DNA of 10,660 bases from Cruorifilaria tuberocauda (lineage: Eukaryota > Nematoda > Chromadorea > Rhabditida > Onchocercidae): positions 1-10,660 of the forward strand of contig JABVXU010001073.1 of NCBI GenBank assembly GCA_013365365.1. The letters are read 5' to 3'. The translations under genes and the position numbers were made by a program. This document shows positions 1 through 10,660 of the stretch, in pieces (position 1 is the first letter of the stretch; each line of letters starts with the position of its first letter). Below the pieces are notes generated by a model, which ran no database searches, was not told where the DNA came from, and saw only the letters and a program-made list of their open reading frames with translations.

Positions 1-33
<33 letters not shown>

Positions 34-150
34 TATTATACTAATAATGATAATAATGATACTAATATACTAATAATCAATAATGATAATAATAATAATA
101 ATGATATTATACTAATAATGATAATAATGATAGTGATTAATAATGATAAT
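1..150. repeat. Compound AAT/GAT microsatellite inside PI4K2 intron 5
   Basis: A pure TAA repeat at 1-31 passes into mixed TAA, TGA and ACT units. The block around TGATATTATACTAATAATGA recurs with an offset of 71 bp (31-50 and 102-121), so the simple repeat has a higher-order duplication. It lies downstream of exon 5 on the gene strand, within an intron that leaves the window. Confidence 0.9.
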
Positions 151-165
151 CAGATAGAAAGATAC

Positions 166-2453
<2,288 letters not shown>

Positions 2454-3322
2454 CTGAAATGAATCAAAAAATATTCATCTATTCTCAAGAGTAAAACAAA
2501 AAAAGACAAAAACGTACATTACTTCAAAATATCATACATAAAAATGTTACTTTTTCTATGGAATATTTAAATTTAAAATTTAAAAAATCTAATTGTTATT
2601 TAATTTTGTGCAAAAAAAAATATATCACTAGTAATATATTTTTGATATTATATAAATGTGATATAATTAAGATGAAATAATAAAATATTCCAAAATGATT
2701 AGATTTAAAATAGGTTATTCAAAATTTTTACCTGTTTACTAAATGAAGGAATTTATGATATTTTACGAATTAATTTTGAAATATGTTTAATTAAAAAAAA
2801 GTAACTCAATATATGTTTGTTTTAATTATTCAACTTTTCATTTTTAAAATTCTAAATTATTCAATGTCTTCAGCAAATATTATATTGAATGATTCAGTTG
2901 GATTGTAACAGGTAATCTAAAGCAATTCTTTTGCTTTGAAATGAAATCAACAAATTTAGTAAATATGATAGATAAAATTTGATAAGTATAATTTGACAGT
3001 AATTTGACTTAAAATGGTTTCCCAACTGATAGATATATATATTAAAATAGAAAATCTATCATTGTTATCTAAACTTAATGATAATTACGAATAACAATAA
3101 TTGTCAAAGATTAAAAAGAAAAAAGAAGAAAGGAAAAGAAAAATACTATTTAAGAATTATCATTGGAAAAGATCTTTCAAAGCATTTATATCATTTGTTT
3201 ATTTTTTTGAAACAAGAGAAGAAAAATTTATTTACCATTTTTTGATTATTACAATTGTTTACCTTTCAAAAAAAATCGATACCTATCATAAGTAATTTAT
3301 GTGTTCATATTTATTTTTGATT

Positions 3323-3371
3323 AAAAAGAAAAGAGAGAGAGGAAGAGAGAGGGAGAAGGAAAAAAAAAAGA
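3323..3371. repeat. 49-nt pure purine tract (GA-rich)
   Basis: The run is uninterrupted A/G with GAGAGAGA blocks; more purine-rich DNA follows to about 3460. It is the only long purine tract on the plus strand, as the other long tracts here are pyrimidine on this strand. Confidence 0.9.
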
Positions 3372-3522
3372 TAAAATAATTTCATGGATTTAAAATAATG
3401 GAGAGAGGAAAAATAAAAAATAAAGAGAAAAAAATGAGGAAGAAAGGTGAAAGGAAGTAAGCACTGACTACTTATCATTAAAGCATCTAACGATAAACCA
3501 TCCGAGATAAATCAATCAACGG

Positions 3523-3612
3523 GAGTTTTTTATTTTTCTCCCTTCCCGCCCCCCCGCTCTTTTCATTCCTTCTTCTCCTCCCGTTCCCTGTTCTATCCTT
3601 TAATTTCTTTCA
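3523..3612. promoter_or_regulatory. C-rich pyrimidine island with G-quadruplex and GC-box potential on the minus strand
   Basis: At 3540-3555 the plus strand reads CCC-TT-CCC-G-C7. The minus strand therefore has four G3 runs with loops of one or two bases and a GGGCGGG box. It is the most GC-rich spot in an otherwise A+T-rich window, next to the purine tract at 3323-3460. Promoter function is inference; no transcript start can be assigned. Confidence 0.3.
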
Positions 3613-3917
3613 GGGAATTTCCGGAGAAAACATAAAATCCTAAAGAATTTTTACACGTTACAGTGGTTATTTCAGTTTTAAAAAGCAAACAACGCTCAAC
3701 ATCAATTTAAAGCATTTTAGCTTCTTTCAGTTAAAAGAAAAAAAATTATTAGAAAAGCATATCACAGATGCAAACCTGAAATATAATTAAATTTCAAACT
3801 TTTTTTTTTAATGACCTTTTTTCTCTTTCAAGAATAATTGATAATAAAAATATTGTGGTGGAAAAATTCAAGAATATGATGCATTAAATGTTTTTATTTA
3901 AAAATAAAAATTGTATT

Positions 3918-4055
3918 GAGATAAAAATATGAGATTGAAAGTCATGATAAGAAAAACCTGTATCGAAGTAAAAATATAAGATGAAAATAAAAATATAAGA
4001 TGAAATTGAAAGTGATGATAAAAATTGATGATAAAAATGAAAGTGATGATAGGAA
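3918..4055. repeat. Imperfect minisatellite of AAAAATATAAGATGAAA and GAAAGTGATGATA units
   Basis: Two adjacent 18-bp units (about 3969-4004) are nearly identical. GAAAGTGATGATA occurs at 4008-4020 and 4039-4051, with a related copy near 3936. The open frame on the minus strand over this block is a by-product of the repeats. Confidence 0.7.
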
Positions 4056-4418
4056 AATCTTCAACAAATTTAACAGTTGCAATTTTGGTTTTATATTTGA
4101 ATAAAATTGAACTTTTCAAAAAGTCCTAAATAGCAAAAATTACAAAATACTAGATTTAAGCAAATGATAAATACAACTAGACGTACATTATTGCACCTTA
4201 GAATTAATCAATTAATTAAATTAATTTTAGTCTTATCTTACATTTATTATTCATTCCAACTTTTGTTATTAATAACTGGAAGTTATAATCTATCAAAAAT
4301 ATATACTATTCAAGCAAAAATCCAGATAACTTTAATGGTGCCAAATTAATAAAGCGAAAAGGAAAAAAATAAAAGTTTAAAATAAATTTCAAACTTTATA
4401 ATCAAATCGATAAAATAT

Positions 4419-4559
4419 TTAATTCATAATACTTAATGTATTCCAATACTGAATTTCATTAGTAATAATTAATCTTTTATGATCTTTTTCCTCTTTTTTT
4501 TCCCCCTTTAATTTCATAATTTCATTTAAATCAAATGGATCATCATCGAACAGAAAATA
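4419..4559 (-). other. Weak candidate terminal exon, 46 codons to TAA
   Basis: The minus strand reads YFLFDDDPFDLNEIMKL, a KGEKKEEKDHKR basic/acidic stretch, then LIITNEIQYWNTLSIMN and TAA at 4421-4419. An AATTAG just upstream could be an acceptor, with one base of a split codon carried over. The D/E/W content looks more protein-like than the I/K/N/F frames nearby, but the length is not above chance in this base composition. No upstream exon was found and I recognise no family. Confidence 0.2.
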
Positions 4560-4638
4560 GCTAATTTATGTTAATGAAATTTCAACAAATAATATTTAAA
4601 ACAATTATTTATTATTCATGAAATAACAAATACATTTG

Positions 4639-4698
4639 TTTTTCTCTCTCTCTCCTCTCTCTTCCTCCCTCTCCTCCTCTCTCTCTCCCTCTCTCTCT
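4639..4698. repeat. 60-nt pure pyrimidine tract (CT)n
   Basis: Uninterrupted C/T, mostly CTCTCTCT with CCTCC interruptions. It is near mirror-symmetric and could adopt triplex (H-DNA) structure. It is complementary in character to the purine tract at 3323-3371. Confidence 0.9.
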
Positions 4699-4854
4699 AA
4701 TAATTTGATTTAATTTTTAGTAAATTTTATGCAACTAAGGTTTATAAATGATTCCCAAATGAAATATGGGCATTAGATGTATTGTCATCTGTTAACCTAT
4801 TTTCTCGTTACCTAAAATCAACATCACACATTACTATTATCCATTCGATTTTCA

Positions 4855-4938
4855 ATGAAAAACCGGATCAACCTCATCATCACAATACCCACAAGCATGT
4901 TTGATAGTAAACAGAATATTTCAACAATATGCTTTCAG
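4855..4938 (+). other. Weak candidate exon ending CAG|GTGAGG
   Basis: An ATG at 4855 opens 28 codons (MKNRINLIITIPTSMFDSKQ, then NISTICFQ) up to a near-consensus donor at 4939. Local GC is higher than around it. TTTCAG before the GT could equally be an acceptor. No partner exon in matching phase was found. Beyond the donor the frame reads only serine- and lysine-rich simple sequence. Confidence 0.12.
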
Positions 4939-4950
4939 GTGAGGTCTTCT

Positions 4951-4979
4951 CATCAATCGATCAATCAATCAATCAATTT
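4951..4979. repeat. ATCA tetranucleotide microsatellite
   Basis: About seven units of ATCA/ATCG, starting at CATCAATCGATCAATC. It is followed by a C/T-rich tract to about 5045. Confidence 0.85.
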
Positions 4980-5064
4980 ATCTACCTCATCCTCTTTCTT
5001 CTTCCTTTTTTATCAATTACTTTTGTCTCTTTTCTTTATTTCCAAAAAAAAAAAAAAAAGATGA

Positions 5065-6909
5065 ATTTTAAATTATTCATCAAAATATACCTATGAAAGT
5101 AATTTAGGCCTTACAGGTATCATAACTTCTATATTCATGTATATGTACATATCAGGAAAAGTAAATATTTACTTTTGTTTCCTTTTATTTTTTTTCCCAT
5201 TTCAATTCCTTTCAATGATTAAAGCTTAAAAGATTTTAATCAATAAAAAATGTAATATATATGAGGACTAACTTTTTTTATTCTTACTAAAATTATACTA
5301 CTTTCCTTTATATTTAAAAGAAGCAATTTAAGTTAAATTTAGGGAAATTTTCCGGAATAAAATAGGTTTAAAATTAAAACAACCTTTTTCAAATTAAAAT
5401 AAATATAAAAGAATAATAAAATAAAATTTCTCAATAAGTAATATATAAATTATAAATAAGTTCAAAATATCGATTAGCAAAGTTTTTTTTGCAAAAAAAA
5501 AAATTTTAGAACATTTCAGCTAATAGTTTTGTATTCTGATTAAATTTATCTTTATCATTTCTCTTTTTGCTTTTAAATAAATATTTGAAAATTTTGCATG
5601 AAAGTGAATAACAATTAAGTAATAATTGATTTTTTGATAATAACATTGATTAATCATACATCTTTTATCATTGCATTAAATCTGATTTCTTTTTTTTTTT
5701 TTCGAAACGATAAGCCAATTGATTGTAAGCATTGTTTGCTTAACAGTATCAAAAATACTGTAATTTCAATTAAGTTATATTTTAAAGTTATCAAAAATTA
5801 TTTGAAATGGAAGGATTAACTGATTGAGTTGAGAAATTCACAATTGTTATTGATTTGATGATTCAGTGTGTCTCGAAAAAAAAGCAAAGAACTGTCAGCA
5901 GTATAATTAGCAATAGGATAAACAAAATGAAACTGAAACTGAGTTAGAATTATTTATCAAGATGAATGTAGCAAAATATGTAGAATGAATCGGAGAATTA
6001 ATCATAAGTACAAATGTCGGAAGTTAAACAGGAAGTAGATGATTACTGATAATGATAATGATGATAATTATGGTTATAAAAAAGAGCAAAATCAGTTAAT
6101 CATTGGTTATGATGATAATAATGATAATGATAATGACAGTACTAATGATAGTGATAGTTGAATAAAATCAAATAAATAAAAAAGATTTTTATATTATATA
6201 AATGTTTAAAAAGTAAATCGATAATGATATTATAAAATTATTGAGAGGAAATGAAAGATTGAATCTGAAAAATTGCGAAATTATAGAGAATATGCAGACT
6301 ATAAAGATACGGTAGATGATTTTATTTTACTTTGATTTTAATGCCAATACTAATAATAATGATGATGAAAGTAATAGTGATAATGTAATAATAAGAAGAA
6401 TGTAAGTAATATAATTGAATGAAATATAAAATGGATGATTTTAAAATCCCCATGGTAACGAACATTGACAATTTAGAATTAAAGATAAAGTTAAATTGAA
6501 AAGGTTAGGAAGTAAGCAGGAATTAAATCAACATTTCCTTTCACCTAATTATACATTTTCATTTTGTAAAACAATTTTTTGCTCTATAAGTTTAGTGAAT
6601 TTATTAATAATAAAAAGTTTACATTATTACTTTTTAATTAATTATGTCATATTTTTTAATGCTATTTAAATCTTCTTTTTTTTTCTCTCTCTCATTCTTC
6701 TTCTTCTTCTTTTCTGAAAAATTGAAGAAACGAAGAGAAAAAAAAAATAAGATGGAATGATTAGGCTTAAAAAGTTTTCGTCTGTTTTTACTATTCATCT
6801 GTTAGATTGAGAACAGAGAGTGAAAAAGTGAAGGAAATATGTTCTGAATGATATTTAAAGAGTTTGATCCACATCGTTTTGCTCATTTTGTTGTCCGTTT
6901 CTTCAAATC
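5065..6909. other. No gene seen; A+T-rich DNA with simple repeats
   Basis: The stretch holds an A/T snap-back sequence near 5480-5506, a perfect 12-bp palindrome ATATGTACATAT at 5141-5152, and GAT/AAT microsatellites (6047-6070, 6109-6157, 6350-6396). A CTT run lies at 6690-6713. An open frame at 5634-5819 plus is low-complexity. The last part (6790-6909) may hold the 5' leader of the small plus-strand gene. Confidence 0.6.
6047..6157. repeat. GAT/AAT compound microsatellites
   Basis: Two tracts, 6047-6070 and 6109-6157, mix GATAAT units with ACTAATGATAGTGATAG. The mixture resembles the tract at 1-150, and a third small tract follows at 6350-6396. Confidence 0.85.
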
Positions 6910-7466
6910 ATGTCATCTCCTACTGATAATGATGAACAAGCAACTGAAGCAGAAGCTAATTTAACTACAGCATCTATACGATATATTAGAGAAACGCAAG
7001 GTGTGTGATTTCTTTTTTTTTTTTTTTATACTGTACTGGTTGATATTATCAATGTTAACATCACTAGGATCATTACTATCACTAATATAATTATTATTAT
7101 TAATATTAACAATTATTGCTATTATTTTGATTATCATATTAATACTCTTAATAATCCTTATTGTAATAATAATAATTCTTATTTGCTTAATTTACAAATA
7201 ACAATACAAAAATAATCCTAACCGTTACAATAGAAAATTCTTAATAAGTATGGAAATTTTATAAATGTTTAGCATACCAATAATTTTCCGTTGGATATTT
7301 CATTATACTTTCTAAATCATCAAAATGTATCATAGTTAAGAAATAACTATTTATTGTAAATTTTACATCGTTTCTTCATCTTATTTATTTATTTGTTTAT
7401 TTGCTTCCTCTTTCAGCGTCTGCTATTTACACTCAAATTTCCGGCTACCAATCCTTTCTATTCTGA
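6910..7466 (+). CDS. Probable two-exon small gene, 46 residues; join of 6910-7000 and 7417-7466
   Basis: Exon 1 begins with ATG at 6910, the first ATG after an in-frame TGA (6865-6867), with A at -3. It encodes MSSPTDNDEQATEAEANL then TTASIRYIRETQ, and ends CAAG|GTGTGT. Exon 2 follows a strong acceptor, CTTCCTCTTTCAG (AG at 7415-7416), and encodes SAIYTQISGYQSFLF before TGA at 7464-7466; the split codon is Ala. The phases match, and both exons stand out from their surroundings by higher GC. The N-terminal half is acidic and probably disordered; the C-terminal half is polar-aromatic, with no signal peptide or membrane segment. I recognise no family. It could be a complete microprotein, or the start of a longer gene whose real second exon lies elsewhere. 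It may sit inside a PI4K2 intron on the opposite strand. Confidence 0.5.
7001..7416 (+). other. Intron of the small gene (416 nt), with ATT/ATC microsatellite
   Basis: GTGTGT opens the intron, followed at once by a T-run, and TTTCAG closes it. The middle (about 7067-7180) carries CATTACTATCACTAATATAA then TTATTATTATTAAT, which is the reverse-complement type of the GAT/AAT tracts at 1-150 and 6047-6157. Confidence 0.5.
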
Positions 7467-7643
7467 AGTATTTAAAAACGAGTGGAGAAAAAAAAAAAAA
7501 AAAAGCTTTTCAAAATATTAAAATGTGAGATGATAACAATTGAGAATTTCAACTTTTGCTATTCTCTATCAAACGACAGTAATGATTACATACTGAGAAG
7601 AAATCAGATTGAAACAAACAAACACATTATTATTGCTCATAAT

Positions 7644-7758
7644 AATAAATCAATTATTGTAACTTTCCTATTAATTACTTTAAAAATTTATAAAATATAT
7701 GCATGCTTATTTCTTCTAGCAATTTTCAATTTTTCATTTTTTCAAATCTAAAAATAAA
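7644..7758 (+). promoter_or_regulatory. Candidate polyadenylation signals AATAAA for the small gene
   Basis: AATAAA occurs at 7644-7649 and 7753-7758, about 180 and 290 nt after the stop at 7466. The hexamer is common by chance in DNA this rich in A and T, so either, or neither, may be used. Confidence 0.25.
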
Positions 7759-8935
7759 ATAATAGAATGCAAATTTTTGATGAAAATGTAATGGGAAAAA
7801 AAAATTCAACTTTTCCATTTGTTTTTTTCCACTTCTTTTTTCTCTTCTCCTCTTCATTTATCTAACTTATTTTATATATCTAATTTTATGAATAAATTTT
7901 GATAAATCATGAATGATAAAATTTCAAATGAACTAAATCAAATTATTATACTTTGATAAGAAATAGCATTGCTGTAAAATCACTCATTGTATAATTGAGG
8001 CTTGGAAATTTTAATATTACTAAAATAACTTGGCAATTTGGCAAAGAAGCTTAATCATTTTCATTGCAAAGAAGATAATGAAATGAAATGAAAAAGGAGA
8101 GAATTATTAATAAAATTACTGTCAGCTAATAATTATTACGAATAAAGAATTACTATTATTATTTATTACTATTATTTTAAACCACATATACTCAAACATT
8201 TAATAAATTTAAAAGTAAAAGTTCTGTAACTATTGCACCTTAACTTTAAACCTAAATAAGAAATCACGATTTATTAAGAATATTTATCACGTTATACCCT
8301 TTCTGATTATATGATATCATTATAATTGAAATAGATTCGTCGTTTTTGTCAACAATTATTGTGATTATTGTTACTTCGTTATTTCCTACTATTTTTCTTG
8401 TTGCTGTTATGAAATTTTCATTTCAAGTATGAAATATGATTTGAAATTTATCCAAAAAATAAAATAAAATGAAATACGAAAAATTATGGGGAAATTTCTT
8501 CAACTAAGTTATTTTAACGTTTACTTCATCATTTTCTTTTCACTCTTTTCTCTCTCTTTACAATCTCTACTCTTTTATTTTCAATTTTTTTCCTTCTCAT
8601 TTCCTCTCCCTCTTTTTTGCAAAAATTTCAATGCTATTATTTCAATGGAATAAAACAATTTCGTTGTCTGGCTTTTTTTTTCATAAAAAAAACAATTCTA
8701 TCTGATTACATATAGAATCGTATGCCAAAATTGCCAAATGTCAAATAGGAATATTGTTAAAATTATTTTGCTAAGTATAAATTGTTTCTAACATTTAACA
8801 TAATTAGCTTTTGAAATGAATAGAATAATGATTAACTTAAATTAGAAACAGTAAAACCTGGGTAATAATCGTTATTCAAAAATTTCCAATTGATAAATCG
8901 ATTTCTTCCTTTCTTTTTCTTTTCAAAAAAAAAAA

Positions 8936-8953
8936 TATCTTAACTTTAAGATA
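8936..8953. repeat. Perfect 8-bp inverted repeat with 2-bp centre
   Basis: TATCTTAA (8936-8943), CT, TTAAGATA (8946-8953), following an A-run. It could extrude as a small hairpin. No gene end next to it is known, so I do not call it a terminator. Confidence 0.5.
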
Positions 8954-9031
8954 AGAATGAAAATTTTATTAAATAAAGAATATTTATTCTTCCAAACACA
9001 AAATATTTTAGATTGAAAATTTTGAAGAATT

Positions 9032-9152
9032 TCATATTTCATAATCACAATCAATAATTCATAATCCTATCATACGGCAATCTTTTCTCAATTTTTTCCC
9101 ATAGTTGATATTTCGAAATTTTAATAGCATTTCAATTTCAATTTTTTTTCTT
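9032..9152. repeat. Diverged direct repeat, copy 1
   Basis: It begins TCATATTTCATAATCACAAT, continues through CATACGGCAATCTTTTCTC and ATTGATATTTCGAAATTTTAAT-like sequence (here GTTGATATTTCG), and ends in TTTCAATTTCAATTTTTTTT. Copy 2 is 462 bp downstream in the same orientation and in the same internal order. Confidence 0.75.
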
Positions 9153-9493
9153 CTATAAAATAAATTTTATTTAATTTTATTCTTTAAAAATTAAAAATTA
9201 TCATCTTTTTGTTTATCATTCATTCGTTATCCTAATTTTCCAGTATCCTTTTCTCTTCCTTTTTTCTCCTCTTTCTTTTCCCCCTTCTTCGTTTTCATCA
9301 TATTTCGTAACTAATTTTTATCTAATTTTAATCATGCTTATAATTATAATATTTGAGAATTCGTAGTTTTTCTTCACTTACTTTTTTTTTCAATTAATTA
9401 ATTAATTAAATTATAAATTAAATTTCAACTTTCGAACATTCCATTTATATTAAAATATTTATAAATATAAAAAAAAAATAAATCAATAATTCG

Positions 9494-9608
9494 TCATATT
9501 TCATAATCATAATCAATAATCCTTATCATACTGGAATTTTTTCTCGTTTTCTTTTTCCACAATTGATATTACGAAATTTTAATTTAGCATGTTTCAATTT
9601 TTTTCTTT
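9494..9608. repeat. Diverged direct repeat, copy 2
   Basis: It begins TCATATTTCATAATCATAAT and continues CATACTGGAATTTTTTCTCG, then ATTGATATTACGAAATTTTA and TTTCAATTTTTTTCTT. Its similarity to copy 1 extends over about 115 bp with small indels. No terminal inverted repeats or coding content are seen, so the element type is unknown. Confidence 0.75.
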
Positions 9609-9786
9609 ATTGATAATTAATAAATTAACAATTGATAAAGATTATTTATTATGATTACTTCCGTTTATTATTCAATCATTAACTTTATAGCATCATGCAA
9701 ATATACGCTAACTGATGAAAGAAATATATTGATTATTTACAAATAGTACAACTATAACCCAAATTGGTTGCTATGCTTCATTTCAA

Positions 9787-9832
9787 CAACCAACCAACCA
9801 TTCAACCGACCAACCAACCAACCAACCAACCG
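9787..9832. repeat. AACC tetranucleotide microsatellite (GGTT on the minus strand)
   Basis: About ten CAAC/CAAC-CAAC units with two interruptions (ATTC and GACC). The minus strand has repeated GGTTGGTTGG, which can form two-tetrad G-quadruplexes. It translates as a GWLV repeat on the minus strand, so the open frame over it is not evidence of a gene. Confidence 0.9.
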
Positions 9833-9928
9833 ATCCTTTTCATCAATTCCAATTCCGTAAAGAGAGTACACAAACACATCACCTCGTGATATTATCATCC
9901 TGCTATTTATATCAATCGTTTTTTTTTT

Positions 9929-9954
9929 ACTCTCTCTTTCTCTCTCTCTCTCTT
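9929..9954. repeat. CT dinucleotide microsatellite
   Basis: Pyrimidine run ACTCTCTCTTTCTCTCTCTC-type, preceded by a T-run. On the minus strand it reads as an Arg-Glu repeat. Confidence 0.85.
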
Positions 9955-10623
9955 TAATTATTTTGCTTATCATTAGCATTGAAAGAAAAAACTTTGCCTT
10001 TTTTTTAAAATTCATTTTTATTAATTTTAAATTACTTTTTACATTTTAATACTTTTTGCAATTTTCATAAGCAAAGAAAAAAAAAAAGGAAAGGTTTAAA
10101 TTATTTTCTAACTTAAATATGGATGAAATAAAATAAAATAAATTTCCTTCAAATTTGAATGATTGATTAAATTTCGATTAAGAAGAATTGAATGCATTAA
10201 TATGTTTATTGATCATAGATATGAATAATTTTTTTGGTAAAATAAAATTGGAAATTTTTCCACTTTTTCGTAAATTTAATTTAAATTTATTATCTTAATA
10301 GTATAATTTTCATTCATTTGATATAAAAAGTATTTAGCTTAGGTTCTAATTTTTAACTTATACATATTTTCTTCTTCGCCTTCTGCAATAGAATTTCATC
10401 GCAATAAACAAATCCAAACTTTTCACTCATTCAAATACTTTAATCCATTACTAATTCATTTTGATCAATTTCTAACTCGCCAATCCATTCCTCTTTCTGC
10501 TATTTTTCTAGCATCAAAAGATTTTCAAAACTTTATCAATTACATTTCAATTACATTATATTCATAATTAATACTAATCCTCATAAAAGTTTGCCTTCTA
10601 AAGTTTTGCGAAAAAAAAAAGAC

Positions 10624-10660
10624 TTACTATTAAATTACTTTTGTTATTACTATTAAATTA
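10624..10660. repeat. 14-bp direct repeat at the window end
   Basis: TTACTATTAAATTA occurs at 10624-10637 and 10647-10660, a 23-bp period. It may continue past the window as a tandem array. Confidence 0.6.

Larger units (their letters stand above)
2454..4418. other. No secure gene: A+T-rich flank or intron upstream of PI4K2 exon 1
   Basis: I looked on the minus strand for the missing PI4K2 N-lobe (glycine loop, VFKPK block, Cys cluster) and found nothing like it. The stretch holds homopolymers, an 8-bp inverted repeat (TATATCAC 2621-2628 and GTGATATA 2658-2665), a purine tract, a C-rich island and a minisatellite. Open frames here (3101-3295 plus, 3898-4119 minus, 4164-4349 plus) are low-complexity and not credible genes. 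Confidence 0.6.
7467..10660. other. No gene seen; polypyrimidine tracts and diverged repeats
   Basis: No exon with convincing coding content was found on either strand. Long C/T-rich tracts on the plus strand occur at about 7805-7858, 8520-8618 and 9242-9296. Open frames at 7482-7751 (plus) and 9752-10015 (minus) are made of homopolymer and microsatellite translation. The last part (10360-10520) has slightly higher GC but only broken frames. Confidence 0.6.

Noticed and set aside
2870..2912. Minus-strand fragment CYNPTESFNIIFAEDIE as a possible missing PI4K2 exon
   Set aside because: Too short, no match to PI4K2 N-lobe motifs, and ends in a stop; it resembles other copies of a TTGAATGATTC motif in the introns.
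3101..3295. Plus-strand open frame of 64 codons
   Set aside because: Starts in a Lys/Glu/Arg run from a purine-rich tract and continues as Ile/Phe/Tyr from A+T-rich DNA; it has no ATG at the given start, no splice partner and no recognisable motif.
3595..3632. Acceptor-like CTTTAATTTCTTTCAG on the plus strand followed by GGAATTTCCGGAG
   Set aside because: The frame after it closes at TAA within a few codons in the best reading and no matching upstream exon was found.
3898..4119. Minus-strand open frame of 73 codons
   Set aside because: Its sequence is dictated by the imperfect minisatellite at 3918-4055 (repeated FIF/FHF units).
4164..4349. Plus-strand open frame of 61 codons
   Set aside because: Composition is the Ile/Leu/Thr/Tyr mix expected by chance from A+T-rich DNA; no flanking signals support it.
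5634..5819. Plus-strand open frame of 61 codons
   Set aside because: Interrupted by a T-run giving poly-Phe; no domain, and similar GC to noncoding flanks.
7482..7751. Plus-strand open frame of 89 codons with a hydrophobic C-terminus, in the same frame as exon 2 of the small gene
   Set aside because: It starts in an A-run, lies after the TGA at 7464-7466 and another in-frame TAA, and has low-complexity composition; best read as 3' untranslated or intergenic DNA.
9752..10015. Minus-strand open frame of 87 codons
   Set aside because: Much of it is microsatellite translation (ERERER from CT repeats, GWLV from AACC). Only about 25 codons in the middle are complex, with no convincing splice sites.

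Overview
The window looks like nuclear DNA from a multicellular animal, most likely a nematode. By eye it is about three quarters or more A+T. It has short exons split by spliceosomal introns, with acceptors such as TTTCAG, TTGCAG and TATAG and donors such as GTGAAT and GTATCT. Runs of A, T, purine and pyrimidine, and AAT/GAT microsatellites, fill the rest. Nothing looks bacterial or viral: there are no operons, tRNAs, rRNAs, CRISPR arrays or intact transposons. The nematode placement rests on splice-site style and on the sequence of one conserved gene; the species cannot be named.

Region 1-2453: the one secure gene is on the minus strand. Five exons (2453-2250, 1625-1463, 1347-1259, 619-547, 324-166) join in frame into 229 residues of a type II phosphatidylinositol 4-kinase (PI4K2). 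They carry the FNY..IDRAK and FHRIGLPPK blocks, the catalytic RNTDRGNDNW loop and the metal-binding AAIDNG motif. The C-terminal end runs off the window at position 1. The N-lobe exons upstream of 2453 were not found. Introns 1 and 3 are unusual. Intron 1 carries a decayed collinear copy of exon 3 plus part of intron 3, and a 52-codon open frame in the right phase to be an alternative last exon. Exons 4 and 5 have matching tandem acceptors 7 nt apart, which would allow exon 4 to be skipped in frame.

Region 2454-6909: about 4.4 kb with no secure gene. It holds strand-biased purine and pyrimidine tracts, a C-rich island at 3523-3612 with G-quadruplex potential on the minus strand, an imperfect minisatellite, GAT/AAT microsatellites, and two weak exon-like open frames (minus 4559-4419 and plus 4855-4938).

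Region 6910-7466: a probable small plus-strand gene of two exons (6910-7000 and 7417-7466) encoding a 46-residue acidic peptide with no family I recognise. If the missing PI4K2 5' exons lie beyond position 10660, this gene is nested in a PI4K2 intron of more than 8.2 kb.

Region 7467-10660: no coding sequence I can support. It has candidate polyadenylation signals for the small gene, many polypyrimidine tracts, a diverged direct repeat of about 115 bp (9032-9152 and 9494-9608), an AACC microsatellite and minor repeats. No functional link between the two genes is visible.
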